DNA of 64,000 nt from Treponema maltophilum ATCC 51939 (GCF_000413055.1 NZ_KE332518.1:2357583-2421582), one strand, 5' to 3'; counted from the first letter of the stretch, positions 9,154 through 18,654 are shown. The notes: a model not told the origin generated them from the letters alone. Translations and numbers: made by a program.

Positions 9154-9930
9154 ATGAAAAAGATTATTACGATTTTAGTTTTTGCAGTAATTGCATTGGG
9201 AGCAGGCTTTGCACAGGAATTGACGGGAAAAGAAATCATGCAAAAAGTCGACAAGCGCGAAAAGGCTGCGACCGATTCGTTTACGATGCGGATGACGCTG
9301 ACCAATTCGAGCGGTAAACAGCGCGTGCGCGAAGTTACGGCGTATTCGAAGGATTACGGCAGCGAAGAAAAAACCGTGATGGTGTTTTTGCTGCCCGCCG
9401 ATGTAAAGGGCGTCGGCTATCTTTCTTTTTCGTATGACGATGCTTCAAAAAGCGACGACCGCTGGCTTTATATGCCTGCATTAAAAAAAGCTAAACGCAT
9501 AAGCAGTTCATCAAGTCAGGACTATTTTATGGGCACCGATTTTACCTACGACGATATAAGCGGGCACAAGATCGACGACTACACGTACACTCTGCTTGCC
9601 GAAGAAACGTTAAACGGAAAAAACTGCTGGAAGATAGAGTCGGTTCCGGTGAAAAAATCGATGTACTCGAAATACGTTTCGTGGATCGATAAAGAATCGC
9701 TGGTACAGGTTAAGGCGGAATTTTACGACGAACAGGGAACGCTGTTGAAAGTGCTTACCGTAAGCGGCATCGAAAAGAAAGACGGCTTTTGGACGGCGGG
9801 TAAAATGGAAATGAACAACTTACAAAAAAAGCACACAACCCTTATCGAAACGCTCAAGCACGAGTTCAACAAAAACATTCCCGATTCGTACTTTAGAGTA
9901 AACTCGCTTGAAGAAGGCAAAATCAGATAG
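9154..9930 (+). CDS. periplasmic outer-membrane lipoprotein-sorting protein (LolA-like)
   Basis: The protein has 258 residues with a Sec signal peptide ending near AGFA-QE. The central stretch, DRWLYMPALKKAKRIS followed by DYFMGTDFTYDDI, is the hallmark of the LolA_like/'outer membrane lipoprotein-sorting protein' family, which has a half-barrel lipid-binding fold. Family members are usually encoded beside MMPL exporters, as here. The Shine-Dalgarno AAGGAG lies 6 bases before the ATG. The likely role is carrying a lipid or lipoprotein from the RND exporter to the outer membrane; the cargo is unknown. Confidence 0.88.
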   Translation: MKKIITILVFAVIALGAGFAQELTGKEIMQKVDKREKAATDSFTMRMTLTNSSGKQRVREVTAYSKDYGSEEKTVMVFLLPADVKGVGYLSFSYDDASKSDDRWLYMPALKKAKRISSSSSQDYFMGTDFTYDDISGHKIDDYTYTLLAEETLNGKNCWKIESVPVKKSMYSKYVSWIDKESLVQVKAEFYDEQGTLLKVLTVSGIEKKDGFWTAGKMEMNNLQKKHTTLIETLKHEFNKNIPDSYFRVNSLEEGKIR

Positions 9931-9944
9931 AGGTTAATTACAAT

Positions 9945-11405
9945 ATGAAAACAATACGAAAATACGGACAAGCGTTTTTGTCGGGTACTGCATTTTGTAT
10001 GCTGTTTTTTGCATCAGCTTTACCGTGCGCTGCGCAGGATGCAGCGGATACGGACTCCGACGCAAAACCGGTATTTACGGTAGGCGGCAAAATGGAAACG
10101 CTGCACGGCTTTCGTTGGAATAGCGATAAAGAGAATGTTGAATACGGAGCATCCCGTTCGATTTCGGACGTAAAAGGCGAAGTGTCCGCAGGCTCTTCGT
10201 ATGCGGTTATTTCGGCCGCCGCCGAGTACAATTACCGCAATCCCGCGCGCACGGGCTTCCGCTTGAACGAAGCCTATTACCGCTATTCGGATAATATCTG
10301 GGACATAAGCGTCGGACGGCAGATTATCTCGTGGGGGCAGGCGGACGGGTTTAAGCTCACCGATGTCTTAAGCGCCCGGGACACTTCGGAGTTTATCGCC
10401 TTTAGCGGCGAGGATGCGCGGCTCGCGTCGGACAGTATACGCCTGCGTTTTTTTCACGACCTTTTTACGTTTGAAGCGGTTGCCGTACCGTTTTTTACGC
10501 CGAACAAACTGCCGCGCTTCGGCTTTGAAAACGGTGCAAAGGACGGCCTGTACTATATCGATACGCCGGACTTCTACAATATGCCGCACGGCCGCATTCC
10601 GATTACATACACGAAAACCGAAAGCACAAAGCCGAAGATGTTTACCGACACGGAAGCCGCCGCCCGTTTTTCCTTCTTTTTACCCGGCATCGATTTTTCC
10701 GTCTCCGGCTTTTACGGTTGGGATAAAAATCCTCGCTTTGTAAAAAGCGGGTATGTTAAAAAGGGACTTTTTAATCCCGCCAGTCCCCCGGGACCTCCTA
10801 ATCCATACGTACCGAAAGAACTGCACACCAATTTAAATGAAGAGTATTCCCGTATCGCTATGGCGGGTATCGACGCGGCAATTCCCGCAGGAGATGTAAC
10901 AATCAGGCTGGAAACCGCGTGGATCGGCGGACGGTACTTTGAGCCTAAAAATCAAATGCCGGCTTTAAACGGCGCACAACTGCTCGATGGTACTTCGGGT
11001 GCCGACGTACCGCTTACCTTTGACCCGGCGGTACGCAAACACCAACTGTTGGCGCTTGCGGGCATCGATTGGATTAAGGATTCGTGGACGCTCAGCGCCC
11101 AGTATTTTGAAGACCTCATCCTCGATCACAAAGACGATATAGAGCGCTCGATGCACAGGGGTTTTGCGAGCCTCAATATAAGCAAAACGTTTTTGCGCGA
11201 CACGCTCAAATTTTCGGCAAGCGGTGTTGTCGATGTAAACTACGGCAGCACATCAAGCACTTGTTCGGCCGCCTACGCGCTCACCGACAACATACGGTTT
11301 TCACTCGGAGGCGACGTATACACCAAGGGCTATGAGGGTAAGGGCGACTTTGCCGCACTGCACAAAATAAGCGCTCTTTGGTTAAAGGGCACGTTTACGT
11401 GGTAA
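9945..11405 (+). CDS. outer-membrane beta-barrel protein (DUF1302-like)
   Basis: The 486 residues have a signal peptide cleaved near CAAQDA. The remainder alternates short amphipathic strands rich in aromatic residues and Gly/Ser, as in a porin-like barrel, and ends in TFTW with an aromatic C-terminal residue, as expected for Bam recognition. The GRQIISWGQADGFKLTD stretch resembles the DUF1302 group, which occurs with RND exporters. It follows the LolA-like gene by 14 bases. It probably forms the outer-membrane end of the same system. Confidence 0.75.
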   Translation: MKTIRKYGQAFLSGTAFCMLFFASALPCAAQDAADTDSDAKPVFTVGGKMETLHGFRWNSDKENVEYGASRSISDVKGEVSAGSSYAVISAAAEYNYRNPARTGFRLNEAYYRYSDNIWDISVGRQIISWGQADGFKLTDVLSARDTSEFIAFSGEDARLASDSIRLRFFHDLFTFEAVAVPFFTPNKLPRFGFENGAKDGLYYIDTPDFYNMPHGRIPITYTKTESTKPKMFTDTEAAARFSFFLPGIDFSVSGFYGWDKNPRFVKSGYVKKGLFNPASPPGPPNPYVPKELHTNLNEEYSRIAMAGIDAAIPAGDVTIRLETAWIGGRYFEPKNQMPALNGAQLLDGTSGADVPLTFDPAVRKHQLLALAGIDWIKDSWTLSAQYFEDLILDHKDDIERSMHRGFASLNISKTFLRDTLKFSASGVVDVNYGSTSSTCSAAYALTDNIRFSLGGDVYTKGYEGKGDFAALHKISALWLKGTFTW

Positions 11406-11414
11406 AACCGCCGC

Positions 11415-12587
11415 TCAATCGAGCAAGGCATCAAGGTCGGCGCAGATTTTCGTTTTGTCGAGCTTTTGCCCGATAATGCACAGTTTTATCATGCGGTCGC
11501 CGACGTCTTCGTCCCATTCTTTTTTGGCCTCCGGATCTTCGGCAAACACTTCTTCTCGCTCCCGCTTGGAAAGCGTTGCAAGCCACCTGCCCGAAGGGCC
11601 TGCTTGAATTTGCCGCCCCGACGTTTCAAAAACATACACCGTTGTCGGATCGTCGCTAAGCCATATAATGCCTTTTGAGCGAATAATATTGCGCGGCCAT
11701 TTTCCCGCGTACTCGTCGAGCTTCAATCTGTTAAAGGGGCGGCGGCGGTAATACACAAAAGAGCCGATGCCGTATTCGTCTTCTTCGTCGCCTTCATGCT
11801 TGTGTTCGTGATGATGATGTTCGTGCTCATGACAGTGTTCATGTTCATCGCCGTGTTCGTGATGGTGTTCTTCCTCTTCTTTTTCCGCGCGCTTTTCAAG
11901 CTCGGCAATCCAGCCGGCACTTTCAAAAACTTTTTCAAAATCGAAGCGATTTGTCGCAAGCAGTTCTTCTATGGGAACGCAGCAGCGCACGGTTTCCAAA
12001 ACTTTTACATGCGGCTGAAGTTTGCGCACAACCGCGCGGATTTTTTTTATCTGTTCTTCGGTTACCAAATCCGTTTTATTTATGATAAGCGTCGAACAAA
12101 ATTCGATTTGCTGAACGAGCAGCGATTCGATGTCTTCCTCTTCCATGTCTTTGTCGAGCAGCCGGCCGCCGTCGGCAAATTCATCCGCAAGCCTTTTCGC
12201 GTCTACCACACTGACGACATTGTCCAAATGCCCGTTGCGGATTGTTTCGATCGCCTCCGCAATCGGCATCGGTTCGCACACGCCGCTCGATTCGATTAAA
12301 ATGTAATCGTACTTGCCGGTTGCGATAAGTTTTTCGATTTGCACAACGAGGTCGGTTTTGAGTGTACAACAAATACAGCCGTTCGTAAGCGGCACAAGGC
12401 TGCTTTTATCCGTAATTTTGGCGTCTTTTTCAATAAGACTTGCGTCCACATTGATTTCGCCGATGTCGTTCACGATAACGGCGACCCTGTATCCTTTTTG
12501 ATTCGTAAGAATCATGTTCATAAGCGTTGTCTTGCCCGCACCCAAATAGCCGCACAGCAAGGTAATCGGTACTTTTTTTGTTTTCAT
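11415..12587 (-). CDS. COG0523 (CobW/ZNG1-like) metal-delivery GTPase
   Basis: Cytoplasmic G3E GTPase of 390 residues that loads a metal, often zinc, onto a client. Visible are Walker A GYLGAGKTT (12-20), the metal-binding CICC motif in NGCICCTLK, the Walker B region and guanine-specificity NKTD, and a CobW C-terminal domain from about 295. A His/Glu/Asp-rich linker at about 240-270 should bind metal. CAGGAG precedes the ATG. It is divergent from the TetR gene at 12725. No clear Zur box was found. Confidence 0.92.
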   Translation of the reverse strand: MKTKKVPITLLCGYLGAGKTTLMNMILTNQKGYRVAVIVNDIGEINVDASLIEKDAKITDKSSLVPLTNGCICCTLKTDLVVQIEKLIATGKYDYILIESSGVCEPMPIAEAIETIRNGHLDNVVSVVDAKRLADEFADGGRLLDKDMEEEDIESLLVQQIEFCSTLIINKTDLVTEEQIKKIRAVVRKLQPHVKVLETVRCCVPIEELLATNRFDFEKVFESAGWIAELEKRAEKEEEEHHHEHGDEHEHCHEHEHHHHEHKHEGDEEDEYGIGSFVYYRRRPFNRLKLDEYAGKWPRNIIRSKGIIWLSDDPTTVYVFETSGRQIQAGPSGRWLATLSKREREEVFAEDPEAKKEWDEDVGDRMIKLCIIGQKLDKTKICADLDALLD

Positions 12588-12646
12588 ATATGCTCCTGTT
12601 TACTATAACATAAATATAACGCAAAAAGCGATTCTCGTACAAGTTC

Positions 12647-12702
12647 TTGCATTTTTTTTATCGCCGCGCTATTATCTATTACAGCGTAATATTACACTGT
12701 AA
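12647..12702 (+). promoter_or_regulatory. promoter and 24-base palindromic operator of the TetR/ABC operon
   Basis: TTGCAT (12647-12652) and TATTAT (12670-12675) have a 17-base spacer. They are followed directly by a 24-base palindrome (12679-12702) with outer arms TTACAG and CTGTAA and core GTAATATTAC, perfect except for one symmetric pair. It covers the predicted transcript start, as expected of an autorepressor site for the adjacent TetR. Confidence 0.7.
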
Positions 12703-12724
12703 TTTATTTAAGGAGTGGATCACT

Positions 12725-13342
12725 ATAGCAAGAGACTTTCAACAAACGCACGATAATTTGCTGGATTGTGCAAAAAAACATTTTTTAAAATTCGGCTTTG
12801 AGCGCTCGAGCATTCGGGAAATCTGCAAAGACGCGCACGTAACAAACGGCGCTTTTTATAATCATTTTGAAGACAAAGAAGCCCTGTTCGGTGCGCTGGT
12901 CGAGCCGGTTTTGCGTTCCGTTTCCGAGTTGTATGCCGATTCGGTAATGCGGCATTTTGTGCTCATAAAATCCGAAGATTTACCGCAGCTTTGGGAACTG
13001 TCGGCAAAAACAACTGAGCGCATGATCGAATATATCTACGAGCACCTCGACATATTCCGCCTCTTGCTGAAATGTTCCGAAGGGACAAAATATGCCGGTT
13101 TTTGGGATACGGTGGTTCAAGCCGAAACACGCGAAACAAAAAAGTTTTTCCGCGAGCTGAAAAAAAACGGCGTCCCGATTCGGGAACCGGCTGATGAAGA
13201 ATGGTACATTTTGGTTTACGCGTATTATTCGGCCGTTGCCGAAATCGTTATGCACAATTATTCAAAACGCGCCGCGCTTAGATACGCGCGTACGCTGGCC
13301 GCTTTTTTTGCCGCCGGCTGGAAATCCGTTTTGGGAATATAA
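12725..13342 (+). CDS. TetR-family regulator with apparent ATA start
   Basis: Regulator of about 205 residues with an N-terminal HTH (RSSIREICKDAHVTNGAFYNHF). The coding frame is open from 12647, but the only upstream ATG lies on the promoter -35 box. A strong AAGGAG (12710-12715) is followed 9 bases later by ATA at 12725, then ARDFQQTHD, the normal TetR N-terminus. No in-frame ATG, GTG or TTG lies between the transcript start and the HTH. A non-canonical start or a base error are the two readings. It precedes an ABC pair by 19 bases and probably controls it. Confidence 0.8.
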   Translation: MARDFQQTHDNLLDCAKKHFLKFGFERSSIREICKDAHVTNGAFYNHFEDKEALFGALVEPVLRSVSELYADSVMRHFVLIKSEDLPQLWELSAKTTERMIEYIYEHLDIFRLLLKCSEGTKYAGFWDTVVQAETRETKKFFRELKKNGVPIREPADEEWYILVYAYYSAVAEIVMHNYSKRAALRYARTLAAFFAAGWKSVLGI

Positions 13343-13361
13343 AGGTATACAGGAGTATCTT

Positions 13362-15077
13362 ATGGATATTATAAAAAAACATATCGGCGGAATTATTTTT
13401 CCGGTGATTGCGGCGATTATCGGAGCGGCGTGCGGAATCGTTCCGTATTTTGCAATCGCTTCGATTTTGACACAGCTCATAGACGGCACGAGCGACTACC
13501 GTGTGTTTGTGCCGTATGTCGGTCTTGTGTTTGCGGGTTTTGCAGGAGCCCTTATCGGGCATTCGGTATCGACCATCGGTTCACACAACCTTGCGTTCAG
13601 CATCATCGAGGACACGCGCAAACGGGTCGTCGAAAAGCTGAGCCGTCTTTCGATGGGAACGATTGAAGAAAAAAGCAGCGGCAAATGGTCGCAGTTTATC
13701 GTGGAAACAATCGATAAGATGGAAAAGCCCATCGCGCACGTCATTCCCGAAGTGCTCGCGAACGTGCTCATTCCGATTATCATCGTCGTCATCATTTTTA
13801 CGCTGAATTGGAAAATCGGCCTTGCAAACCTCGTCACGTTGCCGCTCGGCATGCTCTTTTCCATGCTGATGATGAGGGATTATGAAGTCAAGTCGAAACG
13901 GTACGTTGAAGCGTCAAAGAAAATGAATGCCGCCGCGGTCGAATACATCCAAGGCATCAAAGTTATCAAAGCGTTTAACAAGTCGGCGTCTTCCTACGAC
14001 AAATTTCAAAAAGCGGTCGAAGACAACCGCGACTCCATGCTCGACTGGTACTTGAGCGTGTGCTTTGCAATGACCGCGGCAATGGAAGTGCTGCCGTCCA
14101 CCCTCCTTTTCGTGCTGCCTGTCGGGCTATACCTCTTTATGACAGGCGGCATTGCAATTCCTACACTGATTATGTGTGTGCTGCTTTCTTATGCGTCGTA
14201 CAAACCGCTTCTGAAAGCGATGGCGTACACGGACACGATGGCGAATGTGCGCGTCGTATTCGGAGAAATACAGTCCGTGCTCGACTTACCGGAAATGGTC
14301 CGAGCCGACACCGCAGGCGCCCCGCAAGGCTTCGACGTGCGCTTTGAAAACGTCGTATTCGGCTACGGCGGAACGACCGGCACAACGGTCTTCGACGGCT
14401 TGAACTTTATCGCAAAAGAAGGAGAACTGACCGCGATTGTCGGTTCTTCCGGCAGCGGCAAATCGACCGTCGCGAAACTGCTTGCGGGCTTTTGGAATGT
14501 CAACGGCGGACGCATCACCATCGGCGGCGCAGACATCGGCAGCATGAGCTTGGAGCGGAACATGCGTTTGGTTACCTATGTGTCGCAGGAAAATTTTTTA
14601 TTCAACAAGAGCATCCGCGATAATTTAAAAATGGCTAAAGAAAACGCAACCGACGAAGAAATCGAAGCGGCATGCAAAAAAGCAAGTTGCGACGATTTTA
14701 TCAAAAGTTTGCCGGAAGGTTACGATACCGATGCGGGAAACGCCGGCGGCAAGTTTTCCGGCGGAGAGCGCCAGCGCATCACGATTGCGCGCGCGCTGCT
14801 CAAAGACAGTCCCATTGTCGTGCTCGACGAAGCGACGGCCTATTCCGATCCCGAAAATGAAGCCGTCATTCAACAATCGATCGACAATCTCGTAAAAAAC
14901 AAAACCGTGATTATGATCGCGCACCGGCTTTCCACCGTCGTCAATGCCGATAAAATCATCGTGCTCGAAAAGGGCCGCATTGCCGCGGAAGGCACGCATG
15001 CGGAACTTTTGCGCAGTTCGCCGCTGTACAAAAAGATGTGGCAGTCCCACATCAGCGGCAAAGACAAGGCGGAGTAA
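13362..15077 (+). CDS. ABC half-transporter, permease plus ATPase (first of pair)
   Basis: The 571 residues comprise six membrane helices (about 1-310) and a nucleotide-binding domain with Walker A GSSGSGKST, Q-loop YVSQENF, signature SGGERQR, Walker B VVLDEAT and switch His in IAHRLST. The ATPase motifs are intact. AGGAG precedes ATG 13362. The next gene encodes the partner half, so a heterodimer is likely. The pair resembles YbtP/YbtQ and IrtAB, exporter-fold transporters that can import metallophores; the substrate and direction here are unknown. Confidence 0.88.
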   Translation: MDIIKKHIGGIIFPVIAAIIGAACGIVPYFAIASILTQLIDGTSDYRVFVPYVGLVFAGFAGALIGHSVSTIGSHNLAFSIIEDTRKRVVEKLSRLSMGTIEEKSSGKWSQFIVETIDKMEKPIAHVIPEVLANVLIPIIIVVIIFTLNWKIGLANLVTLPLGMLFSMLMMRDYEVKSKRYVEASKKMNAAAVEYIQGIKVIKAFNKSASSYDKFQKAVEDNRDSMLDWYLSVCFAMTAAMEVLPSTLLFVLPVGLYLFMTGGIAIPTLIMCVLLSYASYKPLLKAMAYTDTMANVRVVFGEIQSVLDLPEMVRADTAGAPQGFDVRFENVVFGYGGTTGTTVFDGLNFIAKEGELTAIVGSSGSGKSTVAKLLAGFWNVNGGRITIGGADIGSMSLERNMRLVTYVSQENFLFNKSIRDNLKMAKENATDEEIEAACKKASCDDFIKSLPEGYDTDAGNAGGKFSGGERQRITIARALLKDSPIVVLDEATAYSDPENEAVIQQSIDNLVKNKTVIMIAHRLSTVVNADKIIVLEKGRIAAEGTHAELLRSSPLYKKMWQSHISGKDKAE

Positions 15078-15128
15078 GGGACTTGTTTGAAGTTCCGCTA
15101 CAAACTCGTTTATTTAGCAGGAGATTTT

Positions 15129-16886
15129 ATGTTTGATTTATTGAAAAAAATATACGCGGTTGCCGGAAAGCAATCGAAGCGCATAACGGTGCTGTTTGTG
15201 TGCGATGTGTTTAAAAGCCTGTTTGAAGGACTGACGCTCGGCGCGCTCGGCCTTTTTTTGCTGACGGTGAGCCGCGCGGTGTTTCAATCGCAGCCGGTTA
15301 CAAATCGCGATATTTTTATCGTTTTTTGCGTTATGTTCGTCAGCATTGCGGGAAAAATCATTTTCGCCTACATTGCCGACCGCAACAAAAATATCGCGGC
15401 ATACACTATGGGCGCCGAAAACCGGCTTTCGATCGGCGACAAACTTAAAAACGTCAACATGGGTTATTTTTCCGAAAGCCGACTCGGCGATATTTCCGGC
15501 GCGCTTACAACCGTAATTACCGGCGTCGAAACAATCGATATGATGATTATCGAAATGATGTTTGCCGGTGCGATTCAAACCGCCGTAATGGCATTTTTTG
15601 TTTTGCCCTACGATATGATGACCGGACTTATTATTCTCGTTACGCTTGCCGTTTCGATCGCGTTCAATAATTTGTTTCAAAAAAAGACCGATGCGGTAAC
15701 GACCAAACTGACCGATTTAAAGCTGCGCCTGCAAACCGCCGTTTTGGAATACGTGCAGGGTATCGGCGTCGTAAAGGCTTTCGGTAAAACGGGCGAAGCG
15801 ATTAAAAACGTAACGGAAAGCATCCAAAAAAACAAAACCGGTTTTTTTGCCGTAGAAAAGACGATTATGCCCTCACTGCTCGTTTTTTCGCTGCTGCTCA
15901 AATTGGGAACGGCGGGTATTATTTTCAGTGCTTTGTACCGCTATTCGTCCGGCACGATAAACATCGAAAAAACCATGATGCTCATTGCGGCAAGTTTTGT
16001 CGTATTCGGCGGCTTTGAAATCGCCGGAACCATGCAGCGAATGCGCGGCATCGCCGTACAAAACCTCGACACGCTGTTCGCGGTGAAAAACATCCAAACG
16101 ATGAACGAAGGCTCGCTGTTGCCTCACGGCGACGAAGACATCAGCGTCAACGACATTACCTTCGGCTACCGCGAAAGTATTCACCCCGAAGACAAACTGT
16201 TCCGCAATTTAAGCGTGCGCATTCCGAAAAACGGTACAACCGCACTGGTCGGCTATTCGGGTTCCGGCAAAACCAGTTTATGCCAGCTGATTGCGCGCTT
16301 TTGGGACGTCGACTCGGGCGAAATCAAACTCGGCGGCACGAACATAAAAGACTTTGCCTACGATGCCTTTTTGTCGAACTTTACTTTTGTGTTCCAAGAC
16401 GTGTATCTGTTTGAAGACACGGTAAAAAACAATATCAAATTCGGCAAGAGCGACGCAACCGACGAAGAAATTATCGCTGCGGCAAAGGCAGCCCAATGCC
16501 ACGATTTTATTTCGGAACTGAGCGACGGCTACGACACCGTGCTGCAGGAAGGCGGAAGCAATCTTTCCGGCGGCGAGCGTCAGCGTATTTCGATTGCGCG
16601 GGCAATGCTCAAGCCGAGTTCCATCGTCATCCTCGATGAAGCGACTTCAAGCATCGACCCCGAAAACGAAGAAAAACTCATGAGCGCCCTCGCCGAACTG
16701 CTAAAAAACAAAACCGCGATCATCATCGCGCACCGAATGAAAACCATTGCGGCGGCGGACAACATTCTCGTTTTCGATAAGGGGCGCATCGTGCAGCAGG
16801 GTACACATAAAACGCTGAAAACCGTCGACGGCATTTATAAATCCTTTGTCGAACATCGGCAGCGGGCGTTGGAATGGACGGTGTAA
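15129..16886 (+). CDS. ABC half-transporter, permease plus ATPase (second of pair)
   Basis: The 585 residues have the same plan as the preceding gene: six helices, then Walker A GYSGSGKTS, FVFQDVYLF, LSGGERQR, VILDEATSSID and IAHRMKT. CAGGAG precedes ATG 15129, 51 bases after the first half. The two are not duplicates but are clearly paralogous, as in heterodimeric transporters. It is likely co-transcribed with the TetR gene at 12725. Confidence 0.88.
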   Translation: MFDLLKKIYAVAGKQSKRITVLFVCDVFKSLFEGLTLGALGLFLLTVSRAVFQSQPVTNRDIFIVFCVMFVSIAGKIIFAYIADRNKNIAAYTMGAENRLSIGDKLKNVNMGYFSESRLGDISGALTTVITGVETIDMMIIEMMFAGAIQTAVMAFFVLPYDMMTGLIILVTLAVSIAFNNLFQKKTDAVTTKLTDLKLRLQTAVLEYVQGIGVVKAFGKTGEAIKNVTESIQKNKTGFFAVEKTIMPSLLVFSLLLKLGTAGIIFSALYRYSSGTINIEKTMMLIAASFVVFGGFEIAGTMQRMRGIAVQNLDTLFAVKNIQTMNEGSLLPHGDEDISVNDITFGYRESIHPEDKLFRNLSVRIPKNGTTALVGYSGSGKTSLCQLIARFWDVDSGEIKLGGTNIKDFAYDAFLSNFTFVFQDVYLFEDTVKNNIKFGKSDATDEEIIAAAKAAQCHDFISELSDGYDTVLQEGGSNLSGGERQRISIARAMLKPSSIVILDEATSSIDPENEEKLMSALAELLKNKTAIIIAHRMKTIAAADNILVFDKGRIVQQGTHKTLKTVDGIYKSFVEHRQRALEWTV

Positions 16887-16983
16887 TAAAAATTTATTTT
16901 ATGCGCTTTAATACCTAAGTCCTTGCTATTTTTACGGAAAACGGGTATGTATATAGTAGACTGAAATCGTCGAGGAGGTTCCT

Positions 16984-17484
16984 TTGAATAAATTAAAAGT
17001 ATTGCTTTTTATGCTCTGCGCCTTGCCGTTCTTTTCGTGCAAATCCGCACCGAAGCAAACAGCGAAAGCCGAGCAGCCTAAGCAAGTTGCCGAAGAAACG
17101 GAGCAGACTGTACAAACAGCGGTACAAGCCGAACCGGCAAAACCGGAAACAATCGACTACACCGTTTATTTTGCGCCGCTGTCGTATAAGGTCGACCGCT
17201 TTACCGCACAAAAACTTGACGGCATCGGAGAAGAGCTTGCGGCCCGTAATGTAAAACGGATAACCGTTACCGGACACAGCGCAAAACTGGATTCGGAAAA
17301 AGACGAAGAACGTATTGCGTTTAAACGTGCGGTTGCCGTTGCGCAGTATTTTCAGGACACGGGTCTGTTTGATCCGGACGGCATAACCGTTGTAGGAATG
17401 GGGGCCAAAGAACCGGCCGCATCCCACAACGAAATTACGGACCGCTTTAAAAACAGAAGAGTGGAAATTCAAAGTGCCGAGTAA
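16984..17484 (+). CDS. OmpA-domain lipoprotein
   Basis: The 166 residues start at TTG, with GAGGAGG 5 bases upstream. A lipoprotein signal peptide ends in LPFFSC, so Cys19 should be lipidated. An Ala/Gln/Glu-rich linker (about 20-55) leads to an OmpA C-terminal-like domain (about 60-166). This shows VTGHSAK and NRRVEI, the peptidoglycan-binding pattern, although the usual Asp before the RxxxV segment is not clear. The likely role is tethering the outer membrane to the cell wall. Confidence 0.82.
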   Translation: MNKLKVLLFMLCALPFFSCKSAPKQTAKAEQPKQVAEETEQTVQTAVQAEPAKPETIDYTVYFAPLSYKVDRFTAQKLDGIGEELAARNVKRITVTGHSAKLDSEKDEERIAFKRAVAVAQYFQDTGLFDPDGITVVGMGAKEPAASHNEITDRFKNRRVEIQSAE

Positions 17485-17531
17485 GGCTCGAAAAACACTT
17501 ATGAAATTATAATTCATTTTGGAGGAAAAAA

Positions 17532-18596
17532 ATGATGAAAAAAGGATTTACGGCAGTTGCTTGCGCACTGTTTTGTTTTGCCGCATGGGCACAAGCGCCC
17601 GAAACGGTCGGTACCGATTACACGCGCCCGCCCGTCCATTATTCCGACGGAGTAAAAAGCTTTGTAAACAGCGATGTCTTTTTCAAACTGCTTTCGGTCG
17701 ATAAAGAAACGGGCTTGAACTATGTCGAGTTCGCTTTGAACGGCGCGAATTTTATGAAGTACAAAAGCCCCTTCCAAATTCTTGAAGAAGGCAGCTACGA
17801 TATTTCATATCGCGGTTACGACAACAGCGGCAACTTGGAAGTACCGAAAACCCTTTCGGTTATAGTCGACAACACGCCCCCGAGAACGGGCATTGAAACG
17901 ACCGAACCCTTGTATTCGGACGGCTCGAAAACCTATTGTTCGGCAAATACGAAATGGTACGTTTCCGCATCCGACGTTTTGGGCGGAGCCGGAGTCGCCG
18001 CAGCCTATATCGGTACCGATTTGAATAAACTCGTGCGCTTCGGAAAAGGCAAAGAAGCTGAAGACGCTTATTTTTCTTTGGACGGCGAAGGCCCCGTTTT
18101 CCTGTACTATACGGCAATGGATAATGTCGGAAACTTAAGCCCCTTCGGCTTGGCGTCCGTCACCGTCGACATGACCGCTCCGGTTGTGCGCCTCGAAAAC
18201 TCCAACCGCCTTATCAACAAAGACGACGTATACATGGTATTCCCGAACGAAAAACTCGTCGATGATGAAGGACGCGTAATCGTTTCCGCAAACGAATCGG
18301 TTGCCTTTGCCGCCGATGACGAACTTTCCGGCGTAGACGCGATTTACATAAAAATCAACGACGGCGAATATACCAAATATGTCGAGCCTATCCGCTTCAA
18401 TCAAAACGACGTGTACACCATTGAAGTTAAAGCCATCGACAATGTCGGCAACGTATCCGTACCGGTAACTTATACCTGCTACGTCGACAAGATTAACCCT
18501 GTTTCGGGAATAGAACTCGTCGACAAAGCTGAAAACGAGCTGCCCACGATAACACCCGAAACCGCAACAATGACCTTTTCGGCAAACGCGGAATAA
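17532..18596 (+). CDS. secreted protein with Ig/OmpL47-like repeats
   Basis: The 354 residues have a signal peptide ending near AAWAQ. The mature part contains repeated units of about 100 residues. Each carries a GxxYVEF-type strand, a phrase of the form YxIxYRGYDNSGN or YTIEVKAIDNVGN, and a following VDNTPP/VDMTAP/VDKINP turn. This resembles the OmpL47-type domains of spirochaetes, and attachment to the cell surface or the periplasmic face is an inference. GGAGG lies 6 bases before the ATG. A terminator follows. Confidence 0.78.
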   Translation: MMKKGFTAVACALFCFAAWAQAPETVGTDYTRPPVHYSDGVKSFVNSDVFFKLLSVDKETGLNYVEFALNGANFMKYKSPFQILEEGSYDISYRGYDNSGNLEVPKTLSVIVDNTPPRTGIETTEPLYSDGSKTYCSANTKWYVSASDVLGGAGVAAAYIGTDLNKLVRFGKGKEAEDAYFSLDGEGPVFLYYTAMDNVGNLSPFGLASVTVDMTAPVVRLENSNRLINKDDVYMVFPNEKLVDDEGRVIVSANESVAFAADDELSGVDAIYIKINDGEYTKYVEPIRFNQNDVYTIEVKAIDNVGNVSVPVTYTCYVDKINPVSGIELVDKAENELPTITPETATMTFSANAE

Positions 18597-18618
18597 AATC
18601 GCACTTAAAATTAAACGT

Positions 18619-18644
18619 TGTCCGAAAACTGAAGTTTTCGGACA
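18619..18644 (+). other. perfect 11-base-pair hairpin after the OmpL47-like gene
   Basis: TGTCCGAAAAC (18619-18629) and GTTTTCGGACA (18634-18644) flank a 4-base loop, 22 bases after the stop codon. No T-run follows directly. It may act with the terminator at 18655. Confidence 0.6.
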
Positions 18645-18654
18645 GCCGCCTAAA

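Noticed and set aside
11796-11880. A repeat of CAC/GAA triplets that could be a microsatellite
   Set aside because: It encodes the His/Glu metal-binding linker of the GTPase and is in frame; no sign of slippage beyond that.
12588-12646. A possible Zur box before the metal GTPase gene (ATATAAC/GTTAT repeats)
   Set aside because: The bases are A/T-rich with only partial symmetry and do not fit a known Zur consensus.
16921-16960. A sigma70 promoter before the OmpA-domain lipoprotein
   Set aside because: TATAGT is present at 16952, but the only -35-like box is about 23 bases upstream, too far for a convincing promoter.
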